Below, piece by piece: positions 1 to 5,497 of a stretch of 6,733 bases of DNA. Both the position numbers and the translations under genes were made by a program. The stretch covers positions 1 through 6,733 of the forward strand of contig JAEXBL010000218.1 of NCBI GenBank assembly GCA_023394015.1, written 5' to 3'. Under the pieces are notes generated by a model. The model was not told the DNA's origin, did no database searches, and saw only the letters and a list, made by a program, of their open reading frames with translations. The DNA comes from Pseudomonadota bacterium (lineage in GTDB: Bacteria; Pseudomonadota; Gammaproteobacteria; Burkholderiales; Burkholderiaceae_C). Each line of letters starts with the position of its first letter. Position 1 is the stretch's first letter.

Positions 1-187
1 GGCCAGGCGCCGCTTCACCCTGGCCGACCACCGCGCCGCCACCGAGGGCGTGGAATGCCGCAAGGACAAGGACGTGATCGACGAAACGCCCGCCGCCTAC
101 AAGGACATCGACGCCGTGATGGCCGCACAAAGCGACCTGGTGGAGGTGGTGCACACGCTCAAGCAGGTGGTGTGCGTGAAGGGCTGA
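1..187 (+). CDS. rtcB: RtcB RNA-splicing ligase, C-terminal end (5' truncated by window)
   Basis: RtcB joins RNA 2',3'-cyclic phosphate or 3'-phosphate ends to 5'-OH ends using GTP and Mn2+, in RNA repair and, in some lineages, tRNA splicing. Only the last 61 residues are present, read from base 2 and ending in TGA at 185-187. The visible part starts ARRRFTLADHRAAT, continues GVECRKDKDVIDETP and AYKDIDAVMAAQ, and ends VVHTLKQVVCVKG. This is the very conserved RtcB C-terminus, almost residue for residue as I remember it from proteobacterial members. The GMP-accepting histidine lies upstream of the window and cannot be checked. The gene converges with the glutathione S-transferase across 16 bp, and I see no convincing terminator hairpin between them. 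Family assignment is secure; completeness of the gene is unknown. Confidence 0.93.
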   Translation, partial: ARRRFTLADHRAATEGVECRKDKDVIDETPAAYKDIDAVMAAQSDLVEVVHTLKQVVCVKG

Positions 188-203
188 ACCCGCGCGCCCA
201 CAC

Positions 204-893
204 TCAGGCCGTGCCCGACAGCCGGTACGGCTCCTCGAAGGCCCGGAAATCCTTCTCCGCCAGCGCGCCGTCGATCCAGGCGCGCACGCCGGGCAGCGCG
301 CACACGTGGTCCATGTAGGCCGCCACCTCGGGCGGCACCGGCAGGGCGTAGGTCTTCAGGCGCATCACCACCGGGGCGTAGAAGGCGTCGGCGATCGAGA
401 AGCGGCCGAACAGCAGCGGCCCGCCGTGCTCGGCCAGCAGGGCCTGCCACATGGCCACCAGCCGGTCCAGGTCGGCGCGCACGCCGGGCTGGTCGCGCAG
501 GGCCAGCGCGCCCACCTCGGGCAGCTGCGCCTCGATGTTCATGCCGCAGGCGCCGCGCAGCGCGGCAAAGCCGCTGTGCATCTCGGCGCACACGCTGCGC
601 GCGCGGGCGCGCTTGTCGGTCTCGCGCGGCCACAGGTGCAATTCGGGGAACTGCTCGGCCAGGTATTCGGCGATGGCCAGCGTGTCCCACACCACCAGTT
701 CGCCATCCACCAGCACCGGCACCTTGCCCACCGGGCTGATGCCGGCCAGGCTGCGCTTGAACTGCGAGCCTTCGTCGAAGCTGTCGAAGCGCAGCATCAC
801 CTCCTCGAAGGCGATGCCGGCCTGCGTCATCAGCACCCAGGGGCGCATGGACCAGGACGAGTAGTTCTTGTTGCCGATGTAGAGCTTGAGCAT
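204..893 (-). CDS. Glutathione S-transferase family protein
   Basis: This 229-residue protein is a full-length cytosolic GST. Its N-terminal thioredoxin-like domain covers about residues 1-83. The segment IGNKNYSSWSMRPW (6-19) puts a serine pair, S12-S13, where serine-type GSTs activate glutathione. The cis-proline glutathione contact is in GKVPVLVDG (P59). The next glutathione-contact position, often Glu-Ser in GSTs, is Asp70-Thr71 here (VVWDTLAIAEYL). The C-terminal helical domain starts near 90 and contains FGRFSIADAFYAPV, with the S166-xx-D169 N-capping box typical of GST folds. The ATG start is supported by GGAGA five bases upstream. The gene is last in the minus-strand block, 104 bp downstream of the MgtC-family gene. 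Its 5' leader holds a small perfect hairpin (926-930 with 935-939). The substrate cannot be read from sequence. Detoxification is the family expectation; the exact class is unassigned. Confidence 0.9.
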   Translation of the reverse strand: MLKLYIGNKNYSSWSMRPWVLMTQAGIAFEEVMLRFDSFDEGSQFKRSLAGISPVGKVPVLVDGELVVWDTLAIAEYLAEQFPELHLWPRETDKRARARSVCAEMHSGFAALRGACGMNIEAQLPEVGALALRDQPGVRADLDRLVAMWQALLAEHGGPLLFGRFSIADAFYAPVVMRLKTYALPVPPEVAAYMDHVCALPGVRAWIDGALAEKDFRAFEEPYRLSGTA

Positions 894-898
894 GGCGT

Positions 899-903
899 TC
901 TCC
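899..903 (-). promoter_or_regulatory. Ribosome binding site of the GST gene
   Basis: The minus strand reads GGAGA followed by ACGCC and then the ATG at 893. This is a good Shine-Dalgarno with 5-base spacing and fixes the GST start. Confidence 0.7.
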
Positions 904-997
904 GGTGTCCTGCGGCCATGCTAGCGCGCCCGACGGCGCAGATTGATGCTGTTGAAAACGGCCATTGATGCGCCATGGGCATGGGCGCGCTGCCTGC

Positions 998-1528
998 TCA
1001 ATCGCCGCGCCTGGGCGATGCGTCAGTATCGGCCGGCTCAGCAGCGGCGGGGTTCACCACGCGCGGGATGAGCGCGAACACCGCCAGCGCCAGCGCGGCG
1101 GTGATCAGCGCCGTCACCTCCCGGCCCAGGCCGCAGGCCATGCCGATGGCGGCCGTCAGCCACAGGCCGGCGGCGGTGGTGAGGCCATGCACGTGCTCCT
1201 CGCCCGCCGTTTCGTACTTGAGGATGGTGCCGGCGCACAGAAAGCCGATGCCGGTGACCACGCCCTGCATCATGCGGCTCAGGTCGCCGATGGCCATGCC
1301 CATCTGGCTGGGCAGCAGCACGAACAGCGCCGAACCCAGCGCCACCAGCATGTGGGTGCGCACGCCGGCCGACTTGCCCTGGCTTTCGCGCTCGTAGCCC
1401 AGCAGCAGGCCGAGCAGCAGCGCCAGCGACAGCCGCAGCAGGATGCGCAGCGCCTCGGGCAGGTCGGGCACGTCGGAGAATTCCGAGGCCACGGTCTGCA
1501 GCACGGTGGTCCAGAAGGCATCGCTCAT
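998..1528 (-). CDS. MgtC/SapB family inner-membrane protein, short form
   Basis: This 176-residue hydrophobic protein has about five predicted membrane segments by eye (roughly 27-45, 60-74, 85-104, 118-133, 137-156). It carries the two MgtC/SapB signatures: LLGYERE..GKSAGVRTHMLVALGSALF (43-69) and GIGFLCAGTILK (93-104), followed by GLTTAAGLWLTAAIG (115-129). Studied MgtC proteins support growth in low Mg2+, acid tolerance and survival in macrophages, partly by acting on ATP synthase; the biochemical role of most homologues is unsettled. This copy ends soon after the last membrane segment with an Ala/Pro/Asp tail, so it lacks the roughly 60-residue soluble C-terminal domain of Salmonella and mycobacterial MgtC. 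No strong Shine-Dalgarno precedes the ATG, although MSDAFWTTVLQ is a plausible N-terminus. The gene lies 61 bp after the SDR gene on the same strand and may be cotranscribed. Family is confident; physiological role is not. Confidence 0.9.
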   Translation of the reverse strand: MSDAFWTTVLQTVASEFSDVPDLPEALRILLRLSLALLLGLLLGYERESQGKSAGVRTHMLVALGSALFVLLPSQMGMAIGDLSRMMQGVVTGIGFLCAGTILKYETAGEEHVHGLTTAAGLWLTAAIGMACGLGREVTALITAALALAVFALIPRVVNPAAAEPADTDASPRRGD

Positions 1529-1589
1529 GCCGGCGAGGCTCGCACGGCAGGCCCCGGCCGTCTGTCGGCCAAGGGCTTGTTCGGCGCCT

Positions 1590-2558
1590 TCAGCGCCCGG
1601 CCGAGCGGCGGTAGCGGTCCAGCCGCGCGTGCACGCCGTCGTTGCCCAGCAGCAGCGGGCCCACGCCGGACAGCGGCGCGGCGCGGATGCCCAGCGCCTC
1701 CAGCCCCGGCACCTGGCCGCTGGCGACGTTGTCGACCTGCATCGAGTCCAGGTTGTCGCGGCTCATCAGCGGCTGGCCGGGCAGCAGCTCCAGCGCCAGC
1801 GCCTGCAGCCGGCCCAGCGCGCGCGGCAGGCCGATCACCGGGCGCCCGCGCCCGCCGGCCACACCGGCCCACTGGGCGCTGGCCTTGACCAGCTCGCGCA
1901 GCGTCCACACCTCGGGGCCGCAGCACTCGTAGGTCTGGCCGATGGTGGCGTCGTCCTGCAGGCAGGCCACCACGGCGGCCGCCACGTCGCGCACCCACAC
2001 CGGCTGAAAGCGCGCGTCGGCGCCGGCCAGCGGCATCACCGGAAACATCTTCTGCAGCCGCGCGAACAGGTTCAGGAACTGGTCCTGCGGGCCGAAGATG
2101 ACGCTGGGGCGCAGCACCGTCAGCCGCAGCGAGCCGACCTGCGCCGCCTGGCCCAGCACGGCCTCGCCACGCGCCTTGCTGCGCTGGTACATCGAGGGGC
2201 CATCGGCCGCCGCGCCCAGCGCGCTGACGTGCACCAGCCGCCGCCCGCCGGCCTGGGCGCAGGCGGCGGCGATGCGCTGGGGCAGCTCCACGTGCACGCG
2301 CTCGAACTCGGCCTTGCGCCCGTGCAGGATGGCGACCAGGTTGACCACCGCGTCGTGCCCGGCCACCAGGCGTGCCAGGGTATCCGGCTCCATCACGTCG
2401 GCCACGGTGACGTGCACGTTGGGCTGGCTCCACTGGTGGCGCGCGGCCGTCAGGCGCCGCGTGGGAATCGTCACCTGCACGCCCTGGCGCTGCAGGCGCT
2501 CGACCACATGGCGGCCAACAAAGCCCGAGCCGCCCAGAACCAGCACGCGAGAAATCAT
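1590..2558 (-). CDS. NDUFA9-like NAD(P)-binding protein (atypical SDR)
   Basis: This 322-residue protein is a Rossmann-fold short-chain dehydrogenase/reductase of the NDUFA9-like atypical group, often named 'complex I NDUFA9 subunit family protein' in bacteria. The N-terminus RVLVLGGSGFVGRHV gives GxxGxxG with G9, G12 and G15. A dinucleotide-contact segment, HDAVVNLVAILHG, sits at 68-80. HVSALGA (110-116) precedes YQRSK, so the YxxxK pair Y124/K128 is intact, with S112 about where SDRs keep their serine. LTVLRPSVIFGPQDQFLN (146-163) is the conserved segment after the active site. The match runs the full family length. ATG 2558 has GGAGG seven bases upstream. Mitochondrial NDUFA9 is an accessory subunit of respiratory complex I and binds NADPH; whether bacterial relatives join complex I is not established, and no nuo genes are in view. 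It follows the transglycosylase gene by 110 bp, with a hairpin in between. Confidence 0.88.
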   Translation of the reverse strand: MISRVLVLGGSGFVGRHVVERLQRQGVQVTIPTRRLTAARHQWSQPNVHVTVADVMEPDTLARLVAGHDAVVNLVAILHGRKAEFERVHVELPQRIAAACAQAGGRRLVHVSALGAAADGPSMYQRSKARGEAVLGQAAQVGSLRLTVLRPSVIFGPQDQFLNLFARLQKMFPVMPLAGADARFQPVWVRDVAAAVVACLQDDATIGQTYECCGPEVWTLRELVKASAQWAGVAGGRGRPVIGLPRALGRLQALALELLPGQPLMSRDNLDSMQVDNVASGQVPGLEALGIRAAPLSGVGPLLLGNDGVHARLDRYRRSAGR

Positions 2559-2565
2559 GGCAAAT

Positions 2566-2570
2566 CCTCC
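2566..2570 (-). promoter_or_regulatory. Ribosome binding site of the NDUFA9-like gene
   Basis: The minus strand reads GGAGG, then seven bases (ATTTGCC), then the ATG at 2558. This near-consensus Shine-Dalgarno decides the start over a longer out-of-frame reading. Confidence 0.8.
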
Positions 2571-2587
2571 AGATCAAGCACGAAAGC

Positions 2588-2622
2588 GGCTGCTGCGCCT
2601 GGCCGTCAGGCGCCCAGCAGCC
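2588..2622 (-). terminator. Strong bulged hairpin between transglycosylase and SDR genes (possible terminator/attenuator)
   Basis: GGCTGCTG (2588-2595) pairs with CAGCAGCC (2615-2622), and CGCCTG (2596-2601) pairs with CAGGCG (2607-2612). The result is 14 perfect pairs interrupted by a 2-base bulge (2613-2614), closed by a 5-base loop. On the minus strand it starts 46 bases after the transglycosylase stop and ends 17 bases before the SDR Shine-Dalgarno. The bases after the stem on the minus strand read GCTTTCGTGCTT, so there is only a short, broken T tract. A partial terminator or processing stem is therefore more likely than a full intrinsic terminator. Confidence 0.45.
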
Positions 2623-2668
2623 CTCAAAACAAATCCATGCGCCAGCCCGGCCGCGGCCGTCCGACCGC

Positions 2669-4771
2669 TCAGGGCAAATCGCGCGTCAGCACCGGCTCGT
2701 CCACCGGCGCCGGGCCCACGCTGCCGAGCCGGCTTTTCAGCGACTGCGGCTGCCCGGTCAGCCAGGCGGCGTAGTCGGTGGTATTGGACAGCACTTTCTT
2801 GACGTAATCGCGCGTTTCGCCAAACGGCACATTCTCGGCCCAGATGGCGCCTTCGAGCACCGGGCCGTTGCGCCAGGCACGCGGGCGGCCCGGGCCGGCG
2901 TTGTAGGCGGCGGCGGCCAGCGGCAGCGAGCCGCGGAACTCGTCCAGCGCCAGCTTGAGGTAGCTGGTGCCGATGAGGATGTTGGTGTCCAGCTCGTTGA
3001 TCATCGACGGCCTGAAGCCCTCCAGCCCGAACTTGCGCGCCGTCCACCCCGCCGTGGCGGGCATGATCTGCATCAACCCCGAGGCGCCGACGTGCGAGCG
3101 CGCGTCCAGGATGAAACGGCTTTCCTGCCGGATCAGGCCGTAGACGTAGGCCGGGTCCAGCCCGATGGCCCGCGACTGGCGCACCACCGCATCGCGGTGC
3201 GGCATGGGAAAGCGCTGCGCAAAGTCCATGAAGCCCTTGGTGCGCTCGCTGGTGTTGATGCAGCGGTCCCACACCTGGTGCTGGCAGGCCAGGTCGGCGG
3301 CGGCGTAGAGCTCGCGGTCGGGCTTGCCGCCGGGGTGGTGCAGGCTGGTCCAGTAGTTCCATTCACGCACGCCCTCGCTGCGCAGGCCCAGGGCAATGGC
3401 CAGCAGGCCGCGGTTCAGGCCGATGTGGCGGCGCGCCCAGTCGCGCTCGGCGGGGGTCAGCGGCGGCGGCGCGGGCGGCGCCACGATGGGGCGGCCCAGC
3501 TCTTCCAGCGCCAGCTTCTCGTAGAAGCCGCCGACGCCGGCGATGCCCTCCAGCAACTGGCGCGCCCGCGTGCGGTCCAGATCGCTTTGCGCCAGCGCCA
3601 GCTGGGCGCGGGCCAGCCAGTAGGTCCAGGCCGGGTCGCGCCGGGCCTCTTCGCTCATGGCCTCGACGGCGCCCTGCACCAGGCGCCACTGGCCCTGGCG
3701 CAGCGCGGCGCGCACCTTCCAGGCCAGCAGGTCGTCGCTCAGGTCGGCGTCGCGAGCGACCTTGGCGAAATAGCCCGCCGCGAACTCCGACAGCTTCAGC
3801 GTCGCCGACTTGCCGATCACGCCCCAGACCCAGTGGCGCTCCTCGGGCGTGAGCTGCGCCGCCCACTGGCCGTCCATCTGCGCGGCGGCCTGGTCGGGGT
3901 CGGCGGTGGCCAGCTTGATCAGCGCCAGCGTCACCAGCTCCTGGCGCTTGCGCGCGACCACCGGGGTGCGCGTGGCCAGGTAGCGGATGGCGCTGTTCTG
4001 GATCTGCGCCACGTCGGCGGCCACGTCGGGGGCGTCCAGCTCCACCGCGGCGCGCGCCAGCGCCGGGCGGTTGGCCTCCATGGCCAGGCGCGCCTTCAGC
4101 CACAGGTCCTGGTAGGGCAGCTGGCCGGCCTGGTGCAGCAGGCCGGCGGCCAGCAGGCAGCCGTCGTCCAAGTTGCGCTGGGCCAGCCAGTCGGTGCGCA
4201 CCTGGGCCACGGCCTCGGGCGCCACGGTGCGGCCCTGGTAGACGTCAGCCGCCACGGCGTAGCAGCGCACCTCGCGGTCGTCGCGCATGCGAAAGTGCGG
4301 GTGGTGGGCGGCGAAAGTGGCCCAATCGCGCCGCTTGCCGGCCAGCAGCAGCCAGTCGTTGCGCAGGCGGTCTTCCTGGTAGGTGTTCGGGTAGCGCTCC
4401 AGAAACGCCTGCACCTCGGCCTCGCTGGCCTCTTCCAGCCGCGCCTTCAGCGCCCAGTAGGCGGCCCAGGGCTCCAGCGCGTGGCCGCTGGCCAGCGGCA
4501 GCAGCGCGGCCAGGCGGGCGGCGTCGTTGCGGCGGAAGGCCTCGCGCATCTCCAGGATCACGCCGTCGCTGGGCGGGGCGCTGGTCGGCGCTGGCGGTGC
4601 CGCGTCCTCGGCCTGTAAGGCCGCGGGTGGCGAGGCCGGCAACTGGGTCGCCAAGGGCACCGGCAGCGAAGGCGTGGGCTGCGCCACGCTGCCGGCCAGC
4701 GGCAGCAGGGCCCAGGCCGCGCAGGCGCCCAGGGTGCGCAACGGTGTCAGAATCTTCGTCGACAACAGCAT
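2669..4771 (-). CDS. slt: Soluble lytic murein transglycosylase, Slt70-like
   Basis: This 700-residue periplasmic enzyme cleaves the MurNAc-GlcNAc bond of peptidoglycan, leaving 1,6-anhydro-MurNAc. Residues 1-30 look like a Sec signal peptide (K6, R12, hydrophobic core LGACAAWALLPLAG, likely cleavage after SVA). A Pro/Ala-rich linker follows to about 70. Residues about 70-450 are helical with Slt70-like superhelix features. The C-terminal catalytic domain (about 525-660) shows YGLIRQESRF with catalytic Glu at 550, SGLMQIMPATA (564-574), AAYNAGPGR (621-629) and ENVPFGETRDYVKKVL (646-661). Total length is slightly above E. coli Slt70, mostly from the linker. The frame stays open upstream to 5308, but that part is antisense to the cyclo-ligase gene; ATG 4771 is chosen because the signal peptide starts there. 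No Shine-Dalgarno precedes it, so translation may be leaderless. It is the first gene of the minus-strand block, divergent from the cyclo-ligase by 9 bp. Confidence 0.93.
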   Translation of the reverse strand: MLLSTKILTPLRTLGACAAWALLPLAGSVAQPTPSLPVPLATQLPASPPAALQAEDAAPPAPTSAPPSDGVILEMREAFRRNDAARLAALLPLASGHALEPWAAYWALKARLEEASEAEVQAFLERYPNTYQEDRLRNDWLLLAGKRRDWATFAAHHPHFRMRDDREVRCYAVAADVYQGRTVAPEAVAQVRTDWLAQRNLDDGCLLAAGLLHQAGQLPYQDLWLKARLAMEANRPALARAAVELDAPDVAADVAQIQNSAIRYLATRTPVVARKRQELVTLALIKLATADPDQAAAQMDGQWAAQLTPEERHWVWGVIGKSATLKLSEFAAGYFAKVARDADLSDDLLAWKVRAALRQGQWRLVQGAVEAMSEEARRDPAWTYWLARAQLALAQSDLDRTRARQLLEGIAGVGGFYEKLALEELGRPIVAPPAPPPLTPAERDWARRHIGLNRGLLAIALGLRSEGVREWNYWTSLHHPGGKPDRELYAAADLACQHQVWDRCINTSERTKGFMDFAQRFPMPHRDAVVRQSRAIGLDPAYVYGLIRQESRFILDARSHVGASGLMQIMPATAGWTARKFGLEGFRPSMINELDTNILIGTSYLKLALDEFRGSLPLAAAAYNAGPGRPRAWRNGPVLEGAIWAENVPFGETRDYVKKVLSNTTDYAAWLTGQPQSLKSRLGSVGPAPVDEPVLTRDLP

Positions 4772-4777
4772 CGACCC

Positions 4778-4783
4778 ATTATG
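4778..4783 (-). promoter_or_regulatory. Candidate -10 box for a leaderless transglycosylase transcript
   Basis: The minus strand reads CATAAT, five of six matches to TATAAT. Exactly six bases (GGGTCG) then lead to the ATG at 4771, so a normally spaced start site would be the A of that ATG. The hexamer overlaps the opposite-strand start codon of the cyclo-ligase. No good -35 is visible 16-18 bases upstream, so this is only a candidate. Confidence 0.3.
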
Positions 4784-5371
4784 AGCACCTCGGACAAGAA
4801 GGCCTTGCGCGCGCGCCTGGTGCGCGAGCGCCTGCACCTGGAAGACCGTCTGGCGCGGGCCGATGCCCTGCAGGACATTCTGCGCATCTGGCTGATGCAG
4901 CGGCCCGACACCGTGGTCGGCGCCTACTGGCCGATCAAGGGCGAGTTCGACCCCCTGCCCGCCCTGCACCGCTGGAAGGAAGACGGCGAGCTGATGGACC
5001 AGCCGCAGCGCCGCCGCATCGGCCTGCCGGTGGTCGACAAGCTGCACAAGACGCTCAGCTTCCACGCCTGGTACCCCGGCTGCCCGATGGAGGAAGACGC
5101 CTTCGGCATCCCCAAGCCCAAGGACACCGAGCGGCTGGCGCCGACCCTGCTGTTCGTGCCCTGCGTGGGCTACGGCCCGGGCGGCTACCGGCTGGGCTAT
5201 GGCGGCGGCTTCTACGACCGCACGCTGGCGGCGCTGCAGCCGCGCCCCTTCACCGTGGGCGTGGGCTTCACCAACGGCTTCATCTTCGACTTCGAGCCGG
5301 AGCCGCACGACGAGCCGCTGGACGCCATCCTCAACGACAACGGTGTGGTGTGGCCGCTGCCCGGGGTGTGA
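4781..5371 (+). CDS. fau: 5-formyltetrahydrofolate cyclo-ligase (MTHFS)
   Basis: This cytosolic enzyme converts 5-formyl-THF and ATP to 5,10-methenyl-THF, returning the storage folate to one-carbon metabolism. The 196-residue protein matches the usual family length. It begins with the typical basic helix KKALRARLVRERL (6-18). It has AYWPIKGEFD (48-57, with the conserved GEFD), FGIPKPKD (108-115), LLFVPCVGY (123-131) and the signature GYRLGYGGGFYDRTLA (135-150), which forms the ATP/folate site. The end, LNDNGVVWP, is also typical. ATG 4781 is the only sensible start, since the first family-conserved helix begins at residue 6. No Shine-Dalgarno is visible before it (upstream bases CAGCATCGACCCATT). 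Its start codon lies 9 bp from that of the divergent transglycosylase, so any promoter must lie inside that gene's signal-peptide region. A weak hairpin follows the stop. In gammaproteobacteria the homologue ygfA sits beside 6S RNA; no room for that exists upstream here. Confidence 0.93.
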   Translation: MSTSDKKALRARLVRERLHLEDRLARADALQDILRIWLMQRPDTVVGAYWPIKGEFDPLPALHRWKEDGELMDQPQRRRIGLPVVDKLHKTLSFHAWYPGCPMEEDAFGIPKPKDTERLAPTLLFVPCVGYGPGGYRLGYGGGFYDRTLAALQPRPFTVGVGFTNGFIFDFEPEPHDEPLDAILNDNGVVWPLPGV

Positions 5372-5383
5372 ACAGCGTCACGC

Positions 5384-5410
5384 ACCGGCCGCATGGGGCG
5401 CGGTTTCTTG
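5384..5410 (+). terminator. Weak candidate terminator after the cyclo-ligase gene
   Basis: ACCG (5384-5387) pairs with CGGT (5401-5404), and GCC (5388-5390) pairs with GGC (5397-5399) across a one-base bulge at 5400 and a six-base loop. TTCTTG follows. The stem is short (7 pairs) and the T tract is broken, so termination would be inefficient at best. It starts 12 bases after the stop codon. Confidence 0.25.
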
Positions 5411-5422
5411 CCATCCATCAAC

Positions 5423-5440
5423 ATGACGGGGCCGTGACAG
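5423..5440 (-). promoter_or_regulatory. PhoB-box-like direct repeat upstream of ppk2
   Basis: On the minus strand the bases read CTGTCAC, four bases GGCC, then CCGTCAT. The Pho box consensus is CTGTCAT, four A/T-rich bases, CTGTCAY, with an 11-base repeat period. Each 7-mer matches at 6 of 7 positions and the period is exactly 11. Against it, the central four bases are GGCC rather than A/T, and the box points away from ppk2. The only A/T-leaning patch nearby (ATGTTTTG, 5451-5458) starts about ten bases beyond it on the ppk2 side, roughly where a PhoB-dependent -10 would sit. Regulation of a polyphosphate kinase by phosphate supply would make sense, but this is inference. Confidence 0.35.
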
Positions 5441-5486
5441 GAGATAGTGGATGTTTTGTGCCGCCCGCCGGCACCCGGACACCGAC

Positions 5487-5492
5487 AGGAGA
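5487..5492 (+). promoter_or_regulatory. Ribosome binding site of ppk2
   Basis: AGGAGA, five bases, then ATG 5498. This decides the ppk2 start over an in-frame GTG at 5447. That GTG would add 17 residues and has its own AGGAGA (5439-5444) only two bases away, too close for good initiation. Confidence 0.75.
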
Positions 5493-5497
5493 ACCAC

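Noticed and set aside
970..1019. Two small inverted repeats at the 3' end of the MgtC-family gene (ATCGCC/GGCGAT at 1001-1019; GCGCC/GGCGC at 970-988) as a terminator.
   Set aside because: Stems of 5-6 bp with no T tract next to them on the minus strand; such repeats are common by chance at this base composition.
1556..1570. GGCCG-TCTGT-CGGCC hairpin between the SDR and MgtC-family genes.
   Set aside because: Only 5 bp, with no T tract; too weak to call a terminator.
2649..2658. Perfect 10-bp palindrome GGCCGCGGCC just downstream of the transglycosylase stop.
   Set aside because: Short all-G/C palindromes are expected in this composition, and no second copy or associated motif suggests an operator.
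1443..2774. Long plus-strand and alternative minus-strand frames over the SDR gene.
   Set aside because: Arg/Ala/Gly-rich low-complexity translations without motifs; the 1590-2558 frame has GxxGxxG, YxxxK and a good ribosome site.
3092..4618. A 508-codon plus-strand open frame opposite the transglycosylase gene.
   Set aside because: It is His/Gln/Gly/Ala-rich with no recognisable motif, typical of antisense frames in high-G+C DNA; the minus-strand frame has clear catalytic motifs.
4712..4732. Possible lipobox (LGAC, residues 14-17) making the transglycosylase a lipoprotein.
   Set aside because: Gly at the second position is atypical, and the hydrophobic core lies after the cysteine, not before it. 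Cleavage after SVA at residue 30 fits better.
4700..4780. 6S RNA beside the cyclo-ligase gene, as for ygfA in gammaproteobacteria.
   Set aside because: The upstream region is coding sequence of the transglycosylase signal peptide right up to 9 bp from the start, and no 6S-like structure is apparent.
4772..5308. The transglycosylase reading frame continues upstream for another 179 codons, suggesting an 879-residue protein.
   Set aside because: That part is exactly antisense to the cyclo-ligase gene, shows no family features, and would put the clear signal peptide in mid-protein.
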